From NCBI RefSeq assembly GCF_050624435.1, contig NC_134546.1, positions 75,247,700-75,311,699 on the forward strand: 64,000 nucleotides of DNA, written 5' to 3'. The stretch is from Tenrec ecaudatus (taxonomy: Eukaryota; Chordata; Mammalia; Afrosoricida; Tenrecidae). Below the pieces are notes generated by a model. It was not told the DNA's origin and did not search any database. It was given only the letters and a program-made list of their open reading frames with translations. Position numbers and translations under genes: made by a program. Below, in pieces: positions 1 to 10,862 of the stretch (position 1 is its first letter; each line of letters opens with the position of its first letter).

Positions 1-360
1 TAAGGGTTCCTAGGGGCTATGGCAAGGTAGTGGGGAGTAAAGGGAAGTTGAAATAAAGGAGTTCAAGAAAGAAGGCAGTGTTTGGAAGTTGATTGTGGTA
101 GTGATTGTACAAAACTGTTTGATATGATTGAACTATAGAATGGTATGATGAATGGGCTAGATCCTAATAAAATGTTGGAAAAATGTTAAAGGATCTTAGT
201 TCTTGACCCAATGTTTTAAAATATTTTTTATTTTGAATATTTTTAAAAATACTTTTTATGAAATAATGTTGCACATGAAAAAGAGATCTAATATTAAATA
301 ATATTTTCTAACATATATTTCATAATAAAATTTGCCAATTTTTTTTATTAAAAAAGATTT

Positions 361-437
361 ACAGTGTCTCAAACTCTTAGGAGCAGTTATACTTTGTTAT
401 AGAGGGTTACTATGACTCAGAATTCATTTGGCTTTTG
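361..437 (+). repeat. AfroSINE 3' part
   Basis: The stretch reads like the body of the afrotherian tRNA-derived SINE: a run resembling 'gcagttctac..tgt' followed by 'ggttactatgactcagaattc', which matches the characteristic 'cgctatgagtcggaatcgac' segment. The tRNA-like head is missing. The match is from memory of the family and the copy is old. Confidence 0.55.
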
Positions 438-440
438 TGG

Positions 441-2040
441 ATTGTGACTATCAAATTTCTTAATATATCTTATTTTGGTTGTTACCTCCATTCATTTGTT
501 TTCTGCATAGTCTGTGTTTTGCTTTATCATTTTTAATATTATTATCAGGAACTGATAATAATATATTTTTTTATTTTTTCTATTAACCTGGTCTCCATAG
601 AATTTCCTATTTGGTGTTTTTATTTTAACAATGCCATATATTCTGTGGAATAATTTATTATATTATTTATAATATCTTTATTAACATGTTAATGGTTTTC
701 ATTTCAGTTCATTTCATATATATATATTTACTGTTTATGTTTCAATTTAATAGATATATTTATGAAAATAAACTTATTATTCCTTCCAGGTGTATTTTTC
801 CCTTCTTTTGTAGTGTAAGGTCATCCCAACAGCAAATTTCTGTTAAACCAGTGTCTGAGGTCACCAGCAAAAGCACAGCTTACACACAGGCATTGGATGC
901 AACAGCAGTTTGCTCACACAGAGGAGAGATAGAGCCGGCTCATCATCAGGAGTGGGCACCAGTCCCCACAGGCAGCGGTCTCACTCTGGGACCAGGGCAG
1001 GGATGGTGGTTTGCATACATTCCTTCTTTGCACTGCAGTTGAGGAACACTGTACTCTCCTCACCAGCCAAGATAAGGAAACAGGGCTGTTCTATGAGCTG
1101 AAATCTCCTGGGAGGAAGTGAGTTCATTTTTGTTGTTGTTTTGTATGTTCCATGTAATGTGCATGACAATCCGTTTGGGGAATGTTAGCATGTGTTCAGC
1201 AGAGGCAGAGAGTGTGTTGTAGGTCACCAGCTGCTAAAGGATGGTTTTGTGTCCAGAAGCCCTGGGAAAAATAGCCAACCTGCAAGGTCCTCACGTTCAA
1301 GAAGCCAGGCTCCCACGTCTGGGCCTAAAAACATCTGGGTCTCTTATGAACTCCGATAAAAACAGTGCAGAACTTAGACTGCCTGCTTCCTCAGTTTCCA
1401 ATTCTACTTCCCATCCCTTCTCCTTTGGTGAATCTCTTCACTTTTTCATGTGCTACAATTATACAATAATGCATGGCTAGTGCTCTTGTTTTAAGAGTGA
1501 TTTTAGTGCACTGAAACAAATAATATATTGAATATAGACTTTACTTATTCCATTGATAATACTTTTCATATTTCAAGGTTCTGACTTATATCAAAAGCCC
1601 CTTTCCTTTTCAATATTTTAAAGTGCATTTTGAAATGTTGTTGTACCCACAAGATTCCCATCAGTTTCTGACTATGTGTGAACAAATATATCTGTCATTT
1701 ATTTTTAATTTGTTTTTCTCATGGTACATAGATATTCAAAAATATTTTCAGTGGCATGAGATTAATCATTGTTTCAACGATTAACAACATCTGTTAATTT
1801 CCTGTCACACTTAACAGAAATTGATGAAAGAACTCCCACTTAACCCTTCCACACTTTACCATGGAATAAATTACTCTATCGATTTCTTGTTTCAATTTTT
1901 TTGAATAGAATTCTGATTTAAATACTTTTCCCCTTCCTCTGGAAAGAAAGCAGTCTAAACTCTGTTCATTGCCCCATTGTCTTTCAGCCAGATTTTTGAA
2001 AATCAGTATTTTATTGTGGCATATCTCTCAATCTCAGTAT
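441..2040. other. AT-rich stretch, no gene recognised
   Basis: The first half is very AT-rich and the second half is of mixed composition. Open frames are short, lack splice context and resemble no family I know. Decayed LINE sequence is possible but not demonstrable by eye. Confidence 0.5.
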
Positions 2041-2064
2041 GTATATATATATATATATATATAT
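2041..2064. repeat. (TA)n microsatellite
   Basis: About eleven uninterrupted TA units. Confidence 0.9.
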
Positions 2065-2074
2065 CTATAGATCA

Positions 2075-2179
2075 CACTTCCTGACACTGGAACCAATTCA
2101 GTGTTTGAAACTTGTAGCACTCTCTACATCCAAAGCTGTTCATAGTGAGGGAGAGTCAGTGTGAGTCCAAATGTAAAAC
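2075..2179 (+). pseudogene. possible IGHV 3' end and RSS relic
   Basis: A heptamer-like catagtg (2141-2147) is followed by a 23-bp spacer closely matching the spacer of the clear IGHV at 3570-3608 (shared 'gtcagtgtgag'), then a poor nonamer atgtaaaac (2171-2179, 5 of 9 against consensus). The upstream 60 bp only loosely resembles framework 3. This may be the oldest IGHV relic here. The call rests mainly on the spacer. Confidence 0.4.
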
Positions 2180-3025
2180 TAACCCCAGGGAGAAAGCTGA
2201 CCTGCAGGAATGCTAAGGACCCATCAGTGCTGGACCAAGTGAAGAAAGAAGTGAGGACAGGAGTCTGGATAAGGACTGCAGTGCCTGGTCAGCTAGAACT
2301 GCTGCGCTGACCACTATGGTAGCTCTACTGCCCATGGCAGGAAACCTGCTGAGACAACTCCAGGTAACACTCCTCACCAATAGTCTGAATACTTAGGGGC
2401 AGAGAAAATGTTGATGTGCGACCCACAGAAGTTGGAAGACAGTGTAAGCCCAGGAAACACCTCTCCTGTATGTGATGGGATGCTGTCAGCAGGGGGACTC
2501 TCAGAATATATTGACCCAACACCCACCCCGGGTACTAATTCATGGGAGGAAAACTGAGCTTCTTCTTATTTCTGTGGTTTCTTTTAATCTCACAAATAGC
2601 CCTGTTGTTAGGAAACCTTTTCGTTCCAACTCTAAAAATAGAAGATAACATTGAAGTATTTTTTTACCGCTTTCCAAATATTGTAAAATATATTGGGGGG
2701 AGAAGAATTTGGGATGATATACAGTTTTTTCCCTGTGTGTTCAGATGTACGAAAAGATTCAGGTTGACCTGGTCTTGGTTCCAAAGCATGGTGAGGATAA
2801 AGATTGTCTTGAATTTCAATAGATCATTTGGGTACTTTTGATGGGAATGCACATAAAGTTACATTGAACATGAAATCTGCACAGAAATGCATATGATTGG
2901 TACAGAGAAGACCTCAGAGAGAAGACTGTGTTCTCCCAAGGACTTCACTGGCATCGCTTTAATAATGAGTCCCAGAGCTACAGGCTCCATTCAACCCTTT
3001 CCACCTTTGCATACAAGTTCACCTC
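2180..3025. other. no gene recognised between IGHV relics
   Basis: The part next to the RSS relic resembles IGHV 3' flank. The remainder is unassigned. A 99-codon open frame (2542-2841) begins with a hydrophobic run but has no family match, splice context or conserved motif visible. Confidence 0.45.
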
Positions 3026-3029
3026 CCAC

Positions 3030-3037
3030 ATGCAAAT
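3030..3037 (+). promoter_or_regulatory. IGHV octamer ATGCAAAT
   Basis: A perfect ATGCAAAT octamer lies 99 bp upstream of the leader ATG at 3137, the usual position of the Oct-1/Oct-2 site in heavy-chain V promoters. Its survival suggests that the promoter outlived the coding sequence, or that the gene died recently. Confidence 0.75.
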
Positions 3038-3136
3038 ACCAGTCCCATGAAATCACAGCATACATGTACTTAAATTCGTATACCTTCTCACACTTGGGAG
3101 CATTTTCTGGGTGTCACAAATTTTATCCACATGAAC

Positions 3137-3569
3137 ATGAATTGTGTGGGGGTTTTCCTCTTTCTGGTGTCAATTCTGGGAGGTGAGTGCTTCAGAGATT
3201 CCTACATGAAGTCTGGGGATACAGCATCTGAGCACATGACTCACTGTGTTTCTCTTTATCCACAGGTGTCCTGGCCCAGCTGCAGCTACAGGAGTAAGGT
3301 CCTGGACCGGTGAAGCCCTCACAGACCTTGTCTCTTACCTGTGCCGTCTCTGGATTCTCTTTAACCAGGTATGGTGTGGACTGGATCCGCCAGGCTCTAG
3401 GAAAGAGACTGGAAAGGGTTGGTGCAATGTGGAGTGGTGGGGTCACAGACTACAATCCAGCTCTGCAGTCCTGAGTCAGCATCACCAGGGACACCTCCAA
3501 GAGCCAAGTTTATTTAAAACTGAGCTCTGTGAATCCTGAGGACACAGCTATGTATTACTGTGCTAGAGA
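3137..3569 (+). pseudogene. IGHV pseudogene, clan II (IGHV4-like), leader and V exons
   Basis: L-PART1 is 3137-3182 (46 nt, the length typical of IGHV leaders) with donor gtgag at 3183. The intron ends in cacag at 3265. L-PART2 is 11 nt (3266-3276) and the V-region begins with CAG at 3277. The translation has the landmarks of an IGHV domain: Gln-rich start, [12 protein letters not shown] (first Cys), WIRQ, and framework 3 ending AMYYCAR (second Cys). Two in-frame stops kill it: TAA at 3295-3297 (codon 7, normally Ser) and TGA at 3472-3474 (codon 66, where family members have Arg). Octamer, leader, splice sites and RSS all look usable. The 'WIRQ' and 'YNPALQS' features favour the IGHV4/IGHV2 side over IGHV3. 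It could be rearranged but not translated into a full chain. Confidence 0.92.
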
Positions 3570-3608
3570 CACAGTGATGGGAAGTCAGTGTGAGCCCAGA
3601 CACAAACC
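3570..3608 (+). promoter_or_regulatory. V(D)J recombination signal, 23-bp spacer
   Basis: Consensus heptamer CACAGTG (3570-3576), spacer of exactly 23 bp (3577-3599), and nonamer ACACAAACC (3600-3608), directly after the Ala-Arg codons of the V exon. This is the standard layout of an IGHV 3' recombination signal bound by RAG1/RAG2. Confidence 0.92.
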
Positions 3609-3924
3609 TTAGTACATCATGTCATGCTTTCAGCAGATGTGACAGAGACAAGTCAGTGATGTTTTCCTTTCAGAAGCTGTGGTTTCCCTACCTTGTCAGC
3701 ACCTCTCTAGGGACCACCAAGCACAGAATCTAGAGAATCTTCATTTATCTCAACTTGCCTTTTTTTTTTTTTTCAGTGAAATAGGCTTTGACTGTTTCAC
3801 CTTTTATGCAAAGGCAGACTTCAAAGTAATAGGTATCGATGAGATCTCAGTTTACAATTCAGAGTATTAGTCAGTGCTGTGTGTTGTCAAAGTTAGAAAT
3901 ATTAAAAAAAACAATATCACTGCC
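3609..3924. other. IGHV 3' flank and unassigned sequence
   Basis: The first bases continue from the RSS. The rest has a T-run near 3761 and no recognisable gene or repeat. Confidence 0.4.
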
Positions 3925-4075
3925 ATGTAGTTGATGACAATTTATAGTGACGCTCCTGTGGGTTTCTGAGATTCTAACTGCTTATGGGAGTAGAAAGCTC
4001 TGTCTTTCTTCTTTGGAGTGGGCACTAGCATGCAGATCTCAGCAGAACACATGACCACTATGCCACCAGCCTTGT
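3925..4075 (-). repeat. AfroSINE, reverse orientation
   Basis: It contains 'tagtgacgctcctgtgggttt', 'gggagtagaaagc' and terminal 'actatgccaccag', the reverse complement of AfroSINE body and head. The internal 'gggagtagaaagc' motif also occurs in the variant I associate with tenrecs. Confidence 0.7.
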
Positions 4076-4229
4076 TATAAAAATATTAATGCAGGAAAAA
4101 TTCTCATGTGAGCCCAAAATTGTCTCCAAGCCATCAGGTAGATGTTCAATGTTTTCATTCCAGTGAATGCTCTCAAGTGTACATTATGTAATGATTTGTT
4201 CTTACAATGATCTGGACCATAATTGTATA

Positions 4230-4580
4230 CGTTGATATTGTTAGGCACCCTTGAGCTGGCTTCATATCACAGAGACCCGTGTTCAACAGGATGAAATGCT
4301 GCCCGGAAGTGCACTCAGAATCATTCCTCTGTTTGACTCATTGTTGCAGCCTTTGTGACAATCCGCCTCCTTGAAAGTCTCTCTCCTTTTCATTGACAGT
4401 CTAATCTACCAAGCACAAGACCATTCTCCGGGTCCTGGTTCCTCCGAACAACATGCCCAAATAAGTGAGATAAAGTCTTACTTGAATGCTTCCAAGAAGC
4501 ATCCAAGATGTGCTTATTCCAAGACAGACCTGCTTCTCCTTCAGGTAGCCCATGATACATTTAATATTTTACTCTAGCAC
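4230..4580 (-). repeat. RTE-clade LINE fragment (3' part), reverse orientation
   Basis: It shows motifs of the 3' coding end of an RTE/BovB-like LINE in reverse complement, such as 'cattgttgcagcctttgtgacaatccgcctc' (broken here) and 'ccgggtcctggttcctcc'. A sense copy of the same region is at 46262-46645. The frame is broken. Confidence 0.6.
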
Positions 4581-4884
4581 CAAAACCCAAATGTATCAAA
4601 TCTTCTTTGATACTTCTTGTAGGGTAATTGATCTTTATTAGAATCATTCTTGGTTATCTCAACTGTGGCTGCTGTTTCAGGCACTACAGATAATGTTCCG
4701 GGTTGTTACTAAAATCACACATTGGACAGGACAGCATCCTACAATAAATACTCAAGGATCAAAAAACAGCAGTAGTGCCAACATTGAAGAAATCTATATA
4801 ATCTTAACTCTGGTCAACATGAAGAGAAATGTCCGTCTTCAGAAAGTAAAGGTCGATACATGTAAATTATACTTAGGTGAACCT

Positions 4885-5000
4885 GGGCCACGAAACTATG
4901 TAGCACAATGATTAAATGCTCAAGTTTTAGCCAAAAGATTGGCAGTTCAAAACCACTCAGTGAGTCTGTTGGCTAAAGACCTGCTAACAGAAAAAGAAAA
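4885..5000 (+). repeat. AfroSINE head fragment
   Basis: 'cacaatgattaaatgctcaag' and 'aaaagattggcagttcaaaacc' correspond to the tRNA-like head of AfroSINE, including the B-box-like ggttcgaa relic. The tail is missing. Confidence 0.55.
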
Positions 5001-5274
5001 TTCTATTTGGACAGTTCTTTTCTTTAATTAAGGTCTAACAACCATCCTGCACCCAAACAGCCTTGGATGCTTAAAGTTATTCCATTACCTACACAAGACA
5101 TTTACTACCAGTAATTAGCCGAGACACAGTGAACGGCTAACTAAGAATTATTATAAAGACAGTGTATTGTTACATATTTCCCTTTGCTAGGTGTGTTTTC
5201 CAACATAAAATATACACCTTTTCCCCAGCACTGTTATTCAACATGGGAAGAATGTTGTGTGTTTTGATTTTTTT

Positions 5275-5690
5275 TTTAAGATTTAAGTCCCACAGAGTCG
5301 GTTCCAGTTCTCAGTGATGCAATGCACAACAGAATGAAATAATGCCTTGTTCGGCACCATATCACAATGAATATTTTTGAGCCCATTGTTACAGCCAATG
5401 TGTCAATCCATCTCATGATGTGCCTTACTCTTCATTGATCTCCTGCTTTATCATGGTTGATGTCTTTCTCAAGGGACTGGTATCAATAATCTCACCATCC
5501 TTGATTCTAAGGAACTCGCTGGCTGTTCTCCCTTCAAAACAGATCTGCTTGTTTTATTGCCAGCCAGCCCCACAGTACTTTCCTTGTTCTTTTTCAACAC
5601 CACAAGTCAAAGGCCTTCATTTTTTCCTATGGCCTTGCTTATTCATAGTCCAGGGTTCATATGCATATAATAATATGGCATATATTATGG
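5275..5690 (-). repeat. RTE-clade LINE fragment, reverse orientation
   Basis: It contains 'cccattgttacagccaatgtg', 'ctggctgttctcccttcaaaac' and 'agatctgcttgtt', the antisense of the RTE 3' reading frame. The small frame at 5420-5746 is not a gene. Confidence 0.65.
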
Positions 5691-5751
5691 TTTGGATTCT
5701 AAAAGTGACATTTAAGAAACCCTGTAATATGTGCTTGTTGGTGTAGAGATA

Positions 5752-5962
5752 TAAACGGCTTTGGTGGTGCTGTGTGATAAGATTTGCTTGCTCACTAAAA
5801 GGCCAGGGATTCAAACCAGCCAGCGGTTCCCCCTGAGTGAGATGACTTCTATTCCTGTATATAATTACAGTCAGAGAAAGCCTAACGAGCAGTTCCAATC
5901 AGTCTTCTAAGGTTCCTATGAGTCAGAATAGATGCAATCACAGTGGGTTTGGTTTTGGAGGA
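5752..5962 (+). repeat. AfroSINE, nearly full length but diverged
   Basis: Head 'ggctttggtggtgctgtgtg', middle 'attcaaaccagccagcggttc', and tail 'ttcctatgagtcagaataga' followed by 'gtgggtttggttttgg' give the full order of AfroSINE parts on the + strand. Confidence 0.7.
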
Positions 5963-6006
5963 AGAGATTGCTCATTTTGTAGCTTAGTTGCTTGGTTTAC
6001 CAAGTT

Positions 6007-6129
6007 TCCCTCACCCAGACAAATCCAAGAACCAGTTCTCCCTGCAGCTGAGCTCTGTGACCCCTGACGACCACTGTGCAAGGAGCCAAGGAGAGGGAAA
6101 GTCAAAGTGAGCCCCCGCACAAACCACTC
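6007..6129 (+). pseudogene. IGHV4-like 3' fragment with decayed RSS
   Basis: Framework 3 of an IGHV4 segment is recognisable: codons for DTSKNQFSLQLSSVTP-like sequence, then a deletion of about 12 nt before the terminal His/Tyr-Cys-Ala-Arg. The nonamer is GCACAAACC (6117-6125). Counting back 23 bp puts the heptamer position at CAAGGAG, which lacks the conserved CAC, so recombination is unlikely. No leader or 5' half is present: the sequence before 6007 is AfroSINE and unassigned DNA. Downstream 150 bp resembles IGHV 3' flank. Confidence 0.8.
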
Positions 6130-6684
6130 TGCAGGACACCTGGGGCATGTGGAGGGGCAGGGGGTGTTGGAGGGACAACTGATGTAAAGATCAGCAGGGG
6201 GAGTTCAGGCCCAAATTAACAGGTGCATGAACCAGAAGCAGATGTGTGTGTGAGCACAGATGAGATTTTCTGTTGTGTCTTGGATTGGCTTTGTTCCCAC
6301 CGCTTAGCAACTGATTGAGAGGAAACTCCAGTAGAAACTCTTCTATTTTGTCTTAACTTAGAAGAGGAAAAACTATTGTGAAAGCAAATATACAGAAAAA
6401 CAGAAATATACTCCACTAAAATAAGTGATAGTGATAGAAAATGGGTAAGACTGCTGTTGAGTCAATGAAGACTCATAGAAATCAAACAGGAGAAAACATA
6501 ATGTCCCCTTGGATTTCTGAGACTAAAACTTTCAATGATCAGAAAGCTTCATCTTTCTCCTGAGGAGTATATGGTGATCATGAACAGCAGAAGTTGCGAT
6601 TAATAGTCTACTGTGTAATCCACAACACCACAGGATCTCTGAGGTATGACGGGTGGGTAGTTCTGACCTTGCTTATCCCGGTCT
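6130..6684. other. IGHV 3' flank, then no recognised feature
   Basis: The first part resembles sequence downstream of IGHV segments. The remainder is unassigned except for short AfroSINE-like scraps near 6445-6480. Confidence 0.4.
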
Positions 6685-7870
6685 GTTTCATTTTTTTTAA
6701 CTTGATTAGTATTTTCTATTAAAATTTGGTCAGCAATTTCCATGCCCTTAAAGACAGATGCTGGGATCTTGTTCAGAATTGTATTATAATTATAGATCGC
6801 TTAGAGTGTGTTATTTTCACAAAGGCAAGCCTTCCTCTTCCTGAACATGGTCCATTATTCTAATTATTTGTGTGTCTTTTGGTACCTTGGAGTAGTGTTT
6901 TTCTTATAGTTTTCTTTCTATAAGACTTTTGTTTCTCTGCTTAGGTTTATTTCAATTTATTTTATCTTTTAGATGGCTATTGTAAATTGTAGTATTTTTT
7001 ATTTCCTTTTCAGAACTTTCTCTATTGGTATGTGGAAATCAAAATGATTTTCTATGTTGACCTTACAACCTGTGAAATTTTTTAATCTTTAAACTAGTTT
7101 CAATAATTTTCTTCTATGGCTTTGGTTTTTCTATGTTTAGAGTGATGTCATCAGCAGCTATAGAGCGTTTTACTTCTTTGTTGCTATTTTGGATGCCTTT
7201 GTTTTACATGTGTTGATTGAAAGCTATAGTTAAGAGATTGTGTTAGTTAGGGTTGACTAGAGAAACGTGTTTAAGAAAGAGCTTTATATAAAAGAGCAAT
7301 TGTAAAAAAAAGGCTGAGAAAACATCCCAGCCCAGTCCAGATCAAGTCCCTAGGCCCAATATCAGCCCATATATCTGATACCAATCTACAAATTCCTCTT
7401 CAGACTTATGTAACACATGTGATGACACTGAATGCAGAAAGATCACATGCCAGTGGCTGGACAATCTTGTGGATCCAGTGGCGGTGGAAGCATCTCAATG
7501 CTGGCAGAGGGTTTCCAAGTGGTTCTTCAGCTGCAGGACTCTAGTGCAGCTCCATGTTTCTTATCAGCAGGAATGTCTCGCAGTGATTGAGTACGTATAT
7601 TGCCTCCAGCAAGCTATTTCTCTACATAGCACCCTCAAATGAGGTTATCAATCTATGATCTTATTGACAGGCTAAACTCCACCCCTTCACTTTTAATAGT
7701 CTCAAGTTGACACCAGATTATGTAACTACCACAGAGTTTCAGCACAATTTGAAATAAGATTGGTATTTATTGATATCCTTATCTAGTTTCAATTTGAAAG
7801 GGGAATAATTTCACTCATTCTCCATTGAGTGCAATGTTTGTCATTGGCATTGCATTTTGCTGTTTTAAAT
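6685..7870 (-). mobile_element. old L1 ORF2 fragment, interrupted by an LTR
   Basis: Read on the - strand, 6685-7240 and 7734-7870 look like the RT-distal half of a mammalian L1 ORF2; the T-rich plus strand with 'gatttctatgttga' and 'gtgatgtcatcagcagc'-type stretches is typical of antisense L1. The two parts read on across the LTR at 7241-7733, so the LTR came later. The reading frame is decayed. Confidence 0.5.
7241..7733 (-). mobile_element. LTR of ERVL-MaLR type (copy 1)
   Basis: A 493-bp block begins TGTTAG and ends CCACA on the + strand. On the - strand it starts TGTGGTAGTTACATAATC, like the 5' ends of MaLR-type LTRs. A second copy at 8650-9092 shares the order of motifs ('agtccagatcaagtcc', 'tctccagattgacag'-like, 'gactaccaca'). 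No clean target duplication is seen. The class assignment is from general appearance. Confidence 0.5.
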
Positions 7871-8560
7871 CATATTAACTCAGTTTGGACTCACAGCAAC
7901 AATCGAGAAAACAGAATGACAAACAAGTAATGCTTCATTTTCACAGATGTCATGTATGAGGCCTTCGTTGCTGTTACTGTGCCAATCTATCTTGTTAAAG
8001 GTCATCTTTTAAAAATAACCTTATGCTTTATCAACCATTATATTATTTTCAAAGTTCTGATTTTCATGATACATGTCCAAAGCACTTGAGATGAAGGAAT
8101 CACCTCCTCACTTCTTTCAAGAAAGCATTATAAGAGTACGTCATTCAATATACAATTTTTTCGTTCTTTTGGCTGTCCATCCTACCATCAAATTATTCAC
8201 CATTACCATAATTCAAATACACCATTTAATCTTTGATCTTTCTCATTCATTTTCTGACTTGCACATGTATATGAGACAATTGGAAACCACATAGTTTGCG
8301 CCAGGTACATCTCAGTCCTCAAAGAGTCATCCTTGCTTTGCAACCTTTCAGGAGGTCTGTGCAGCAGCTTTGCTCAATAAACTGCATCATTTGATTGACT
8401 GTGGCTTCCATGAGTATTGATTGTAGATCCAAGCGAGGTGAACTCCTTCACAACTTCAATATGATCTCCATTTATCTTGCTATTTTCCATTGGTCCCATA
8501 GTGGGGAGTTTAATTTCTTTACAATGAATTTTAGACTAAAGTGAAAGCAGCAGTCCCTGA
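7871..8560 (-). repeat. RTE-clade LINE fragment, reverse orientation
   Basis: Read on the - strand the segment includes stretches like 'caaagcaaggatgactcttt' and 'gaggactgagatgtacctgg', which fit the RTE/BovB-like reading frame upstream of the 3' end seen at 46262-46645. Stops and frameshifts are frequent. The 73-codon frame at 8073-8294 is incidental. Confidence 0.6.
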
Positions 8561-8649
8561 TCTTTATCAGTAAGGTTTACAAGTCATACTATCTTACAAC
8601 ATGTAGTATTATGTCACTTGCATGACAGATTAACCTGGCTTCCTACAAT

Positions 8650-9092
8650 TGAACATGGAGTAAACACCCCAGTCCAATCCAGATCAAGTCCATAAGTCCG
8701 TTATTAGCCCATATGTCCATTATCAATATAAAGTTTTTTCAGACTCATGAAACACATGCATTGAAGCCAAATGCAGGATGGTCACAAAGCAGTGGGTAGA
8801 AAGTCTTTGGGACCAGTGGCCTGGTAAGCATCTCAGTGCTGACAGGAGTCTCTCTGTAGCCTCTTCAGATTCCAAGGTCTGATTGCGTCCATGTGGCTTG
8901 TCTTCTGCAATGTCTCCCAGGGAGTGGCAGAGAGAGTGTCTTCCATCTCAAGGAGGAAGTACCAGATTTCCCAGAATTCTCAGGGTAAGGCCATGCCCAT
9001 AGAGTCTCATTGGTTATCTCCAGATTGACAGCCTAGACTCCAACCCTACATTCTTAGTCCTTAAATTGACACGAGATTAGGTGACTACCACA
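8650..9092 (-). mobile_element. LTR of ERVL-MaLR type (copy 2), abutting an IGHV fragment
   Basis: Paralogue of the LTR at 7241-7733, ending GACTACCACA at 9092. The next base begins framework 3 of an IGHV3-like segment, so the LTR marks the breakpoint where the 5' part of that V gene was lost. The missing V part is not found on the left side of the LTR. Confidence 0.5.
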
Positions 9093-9157
9093 ACACTCAA
9101 TCTCCAAATGGACAGTCTGAAACCCGAGGACATGCCCACGTGTTACTGTGCAAGAGA
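9093..9157 (+). pseudogene. IGHV3-like 3' fragment
   Basis: Only the end of framework 3 remains: caaatggacagtctgaaacc (LQMDSLKP-like), a Glu-Asp-Met run, then tgttactgtgcaaga (CysTyrCysAlaArg). Two bases are missing near the left edge relative to a normal frame. Leader, CDR1 and CDR2 are absent because the LTR ends at 9092. Codon pattern places it in clan III. Confidence 0.85.
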
Positions 9158-9196
9158 CACTGTGAGGGGAAGTCAGTAAGAGCCCAGACACAAACC
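9158..9196 (+). promoter_or_regulatory. V(D)J recombination signal, 23-bp spacer, attached to a V stump
   Basis: Heptamer CACTGTG (9158-9164; one change from CACAGTG, first three bases intact), spacer of exactly 23 bp (9165-9187), nonamer ACACAAACC (9188-9196), identical to the nonamer at 3600. The signal looks competent although the V exon is a 65-bp stump. Confidence 0.88.
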
Positions 9197-10862
9197 TCCT
9201 CTGGTGGGAGGAGACTGGTCTCCAGGGGGCGCTCAGGACCCACAGAGCACAGGACTCAGATCCAGAAGCAGATGAAGCAGGAGCTTCAGGGTTGGTTTCC
9301 TGTGGTTATATATGGATTCTTCTAAATCTTTCTCTAATTTAAAAATATTACTTCTGTGTCTACTCCTGATATCTGTAAATTCAAAAGCTATATTGTATCA
9401 GAATAATATATTCTGTCCTACTATGGAGAAGAAATGACTCTGCCAGGGGTCCCTTCATCAGAGTTCTCATGATGCTGATAAAATACTGGCCAATCAGACT
9501 CCAGGAAAAATGGTGCCTGGGTAAAGGTATCTCTTAAGTGCTTGACTATTGTCTGAAAATCTAACAGTATGTTTTTCCCTCACAGTTTGTGAGGTAACTG
9601 GCAATCATCTAGCTAATGATTTAGTTAAAAGCTAGGCAGGCAGTTTATTTTATATTGAATTATTTCTTCAAATGACACAATTTTTGTTCTTATTGCTGAT
9701 TTTTGCGTTTGCTGTTTTTTTCTAACCTTGGTGGTCTATTACTTGCACGCACGTGTGTGTGTGTGTGTGTGTTCTGGAATCCCATCTAAAAATACATAAA
9801 CTCACCAATTGTATTTTATTATCTGTGTGCTAATATCTTGTATCTGTATCGGTCTGTCCTACAGAACCTGTAGCCCATGGTGGTTCAGAAACACACTAAC
9901 TTATTTGTGAAAATTCAGGATACAGGGAGATCTCTAGGGTCAAATGGGATTATTCAGTTCTTAATGTCAGATGTTGTATCTTCACTTTCACAGTCCCACA
10001 GAATATCAGCACACTGTTTTAGTTTCACACAGAGGATCCACATTTGTCCTGTTAAAACCCCAATTCTGGTGAGTTTGTTACTAATTTGTTGTATGATATC
10101 AGTAGCTTTCCCACTATCTAGTGACACACAACCTTAAGTGAGGAATTTCAGATATTTCAGTAAAGATTCGGTATAAAATGGGAGCTCAGGTGTAAATAAC
10201 ATTATTGATGACTTTGTGGATAAGAAATGTCTTCCTGGGTCATAAGTAAATTGATTTAGTGTTACATGTACTCTTTCCCCACTGGGATGACTCTTGAGTA
10301 GACATAGGAGTGTAGTTGTTGAAGAAAAGCTCTTCCTTTTTAGTGACTCGCAAAAGCCACTCCTATTTATAGTAATCATTGAATTGGGGCCAATTTTGGC
10401 TGAATTTACTGAGATCACTAGAATCATCCGACCTTCAAACTTGTGAATATCTAATAATGTTACTATAATCTAATAGAGAAGAGAAAGTGTGTATCTTACA
10501 AGTTAAATGTCCTTGGATTTCATGCGAGTTTCTTATAAATATCAAAGTCTTTGAGACTAGAGGACCACTGCTTTGATTCCTGAAGTCCTCAATGCTAAGC
10601 CATTTGTCCCTCCTCAACCATCTTCCTTAACACTTTCCATGGCCTGGAAGAACAGGACTTTGGTTTGGGTGAATGGAGAAATCATGGACAGGACTATTTT
10701 CTCTGTGGAAACAGTCAACATTCTCATTCCAGATGAACCCCTAACTGCATTACAAAGGTACTTCTCACAGCCAATCTCCACCTAGTCCACCAGATAGAGT
10801 CTCATGACATATTTATTTAAATTTAGGTCTTACTCTCTTTGGATAAAGCTCCTGGGAATCAT
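9197..10862. other. IGHV3 3' flank, GT microsatellite, unassigned sequence
   Basis: 9197-9290 resembles the conserved flank 3' of IGHV3 segments ('cagatccagaagcagatgaag'). A (GT)n tract lies at about 9751-9771. The rest (to 10862) has no recognised gene. Open frames at 9877-10137 and 10134-10427 overlap on opposite strands and show no family features. Confidence 0.5.

Noticed and set aside
686-1042. 118-codon open frame
   Set aside because: AT-rich low-complexity start and no known domain; no evidence of exon borders.
7241-9092. A single provirus bounded by the two LTR-like copies
   Set aside because: The sequence between them is RTE and L1, not retroviral, and no primer-binding site or gag/pol motif is visible.
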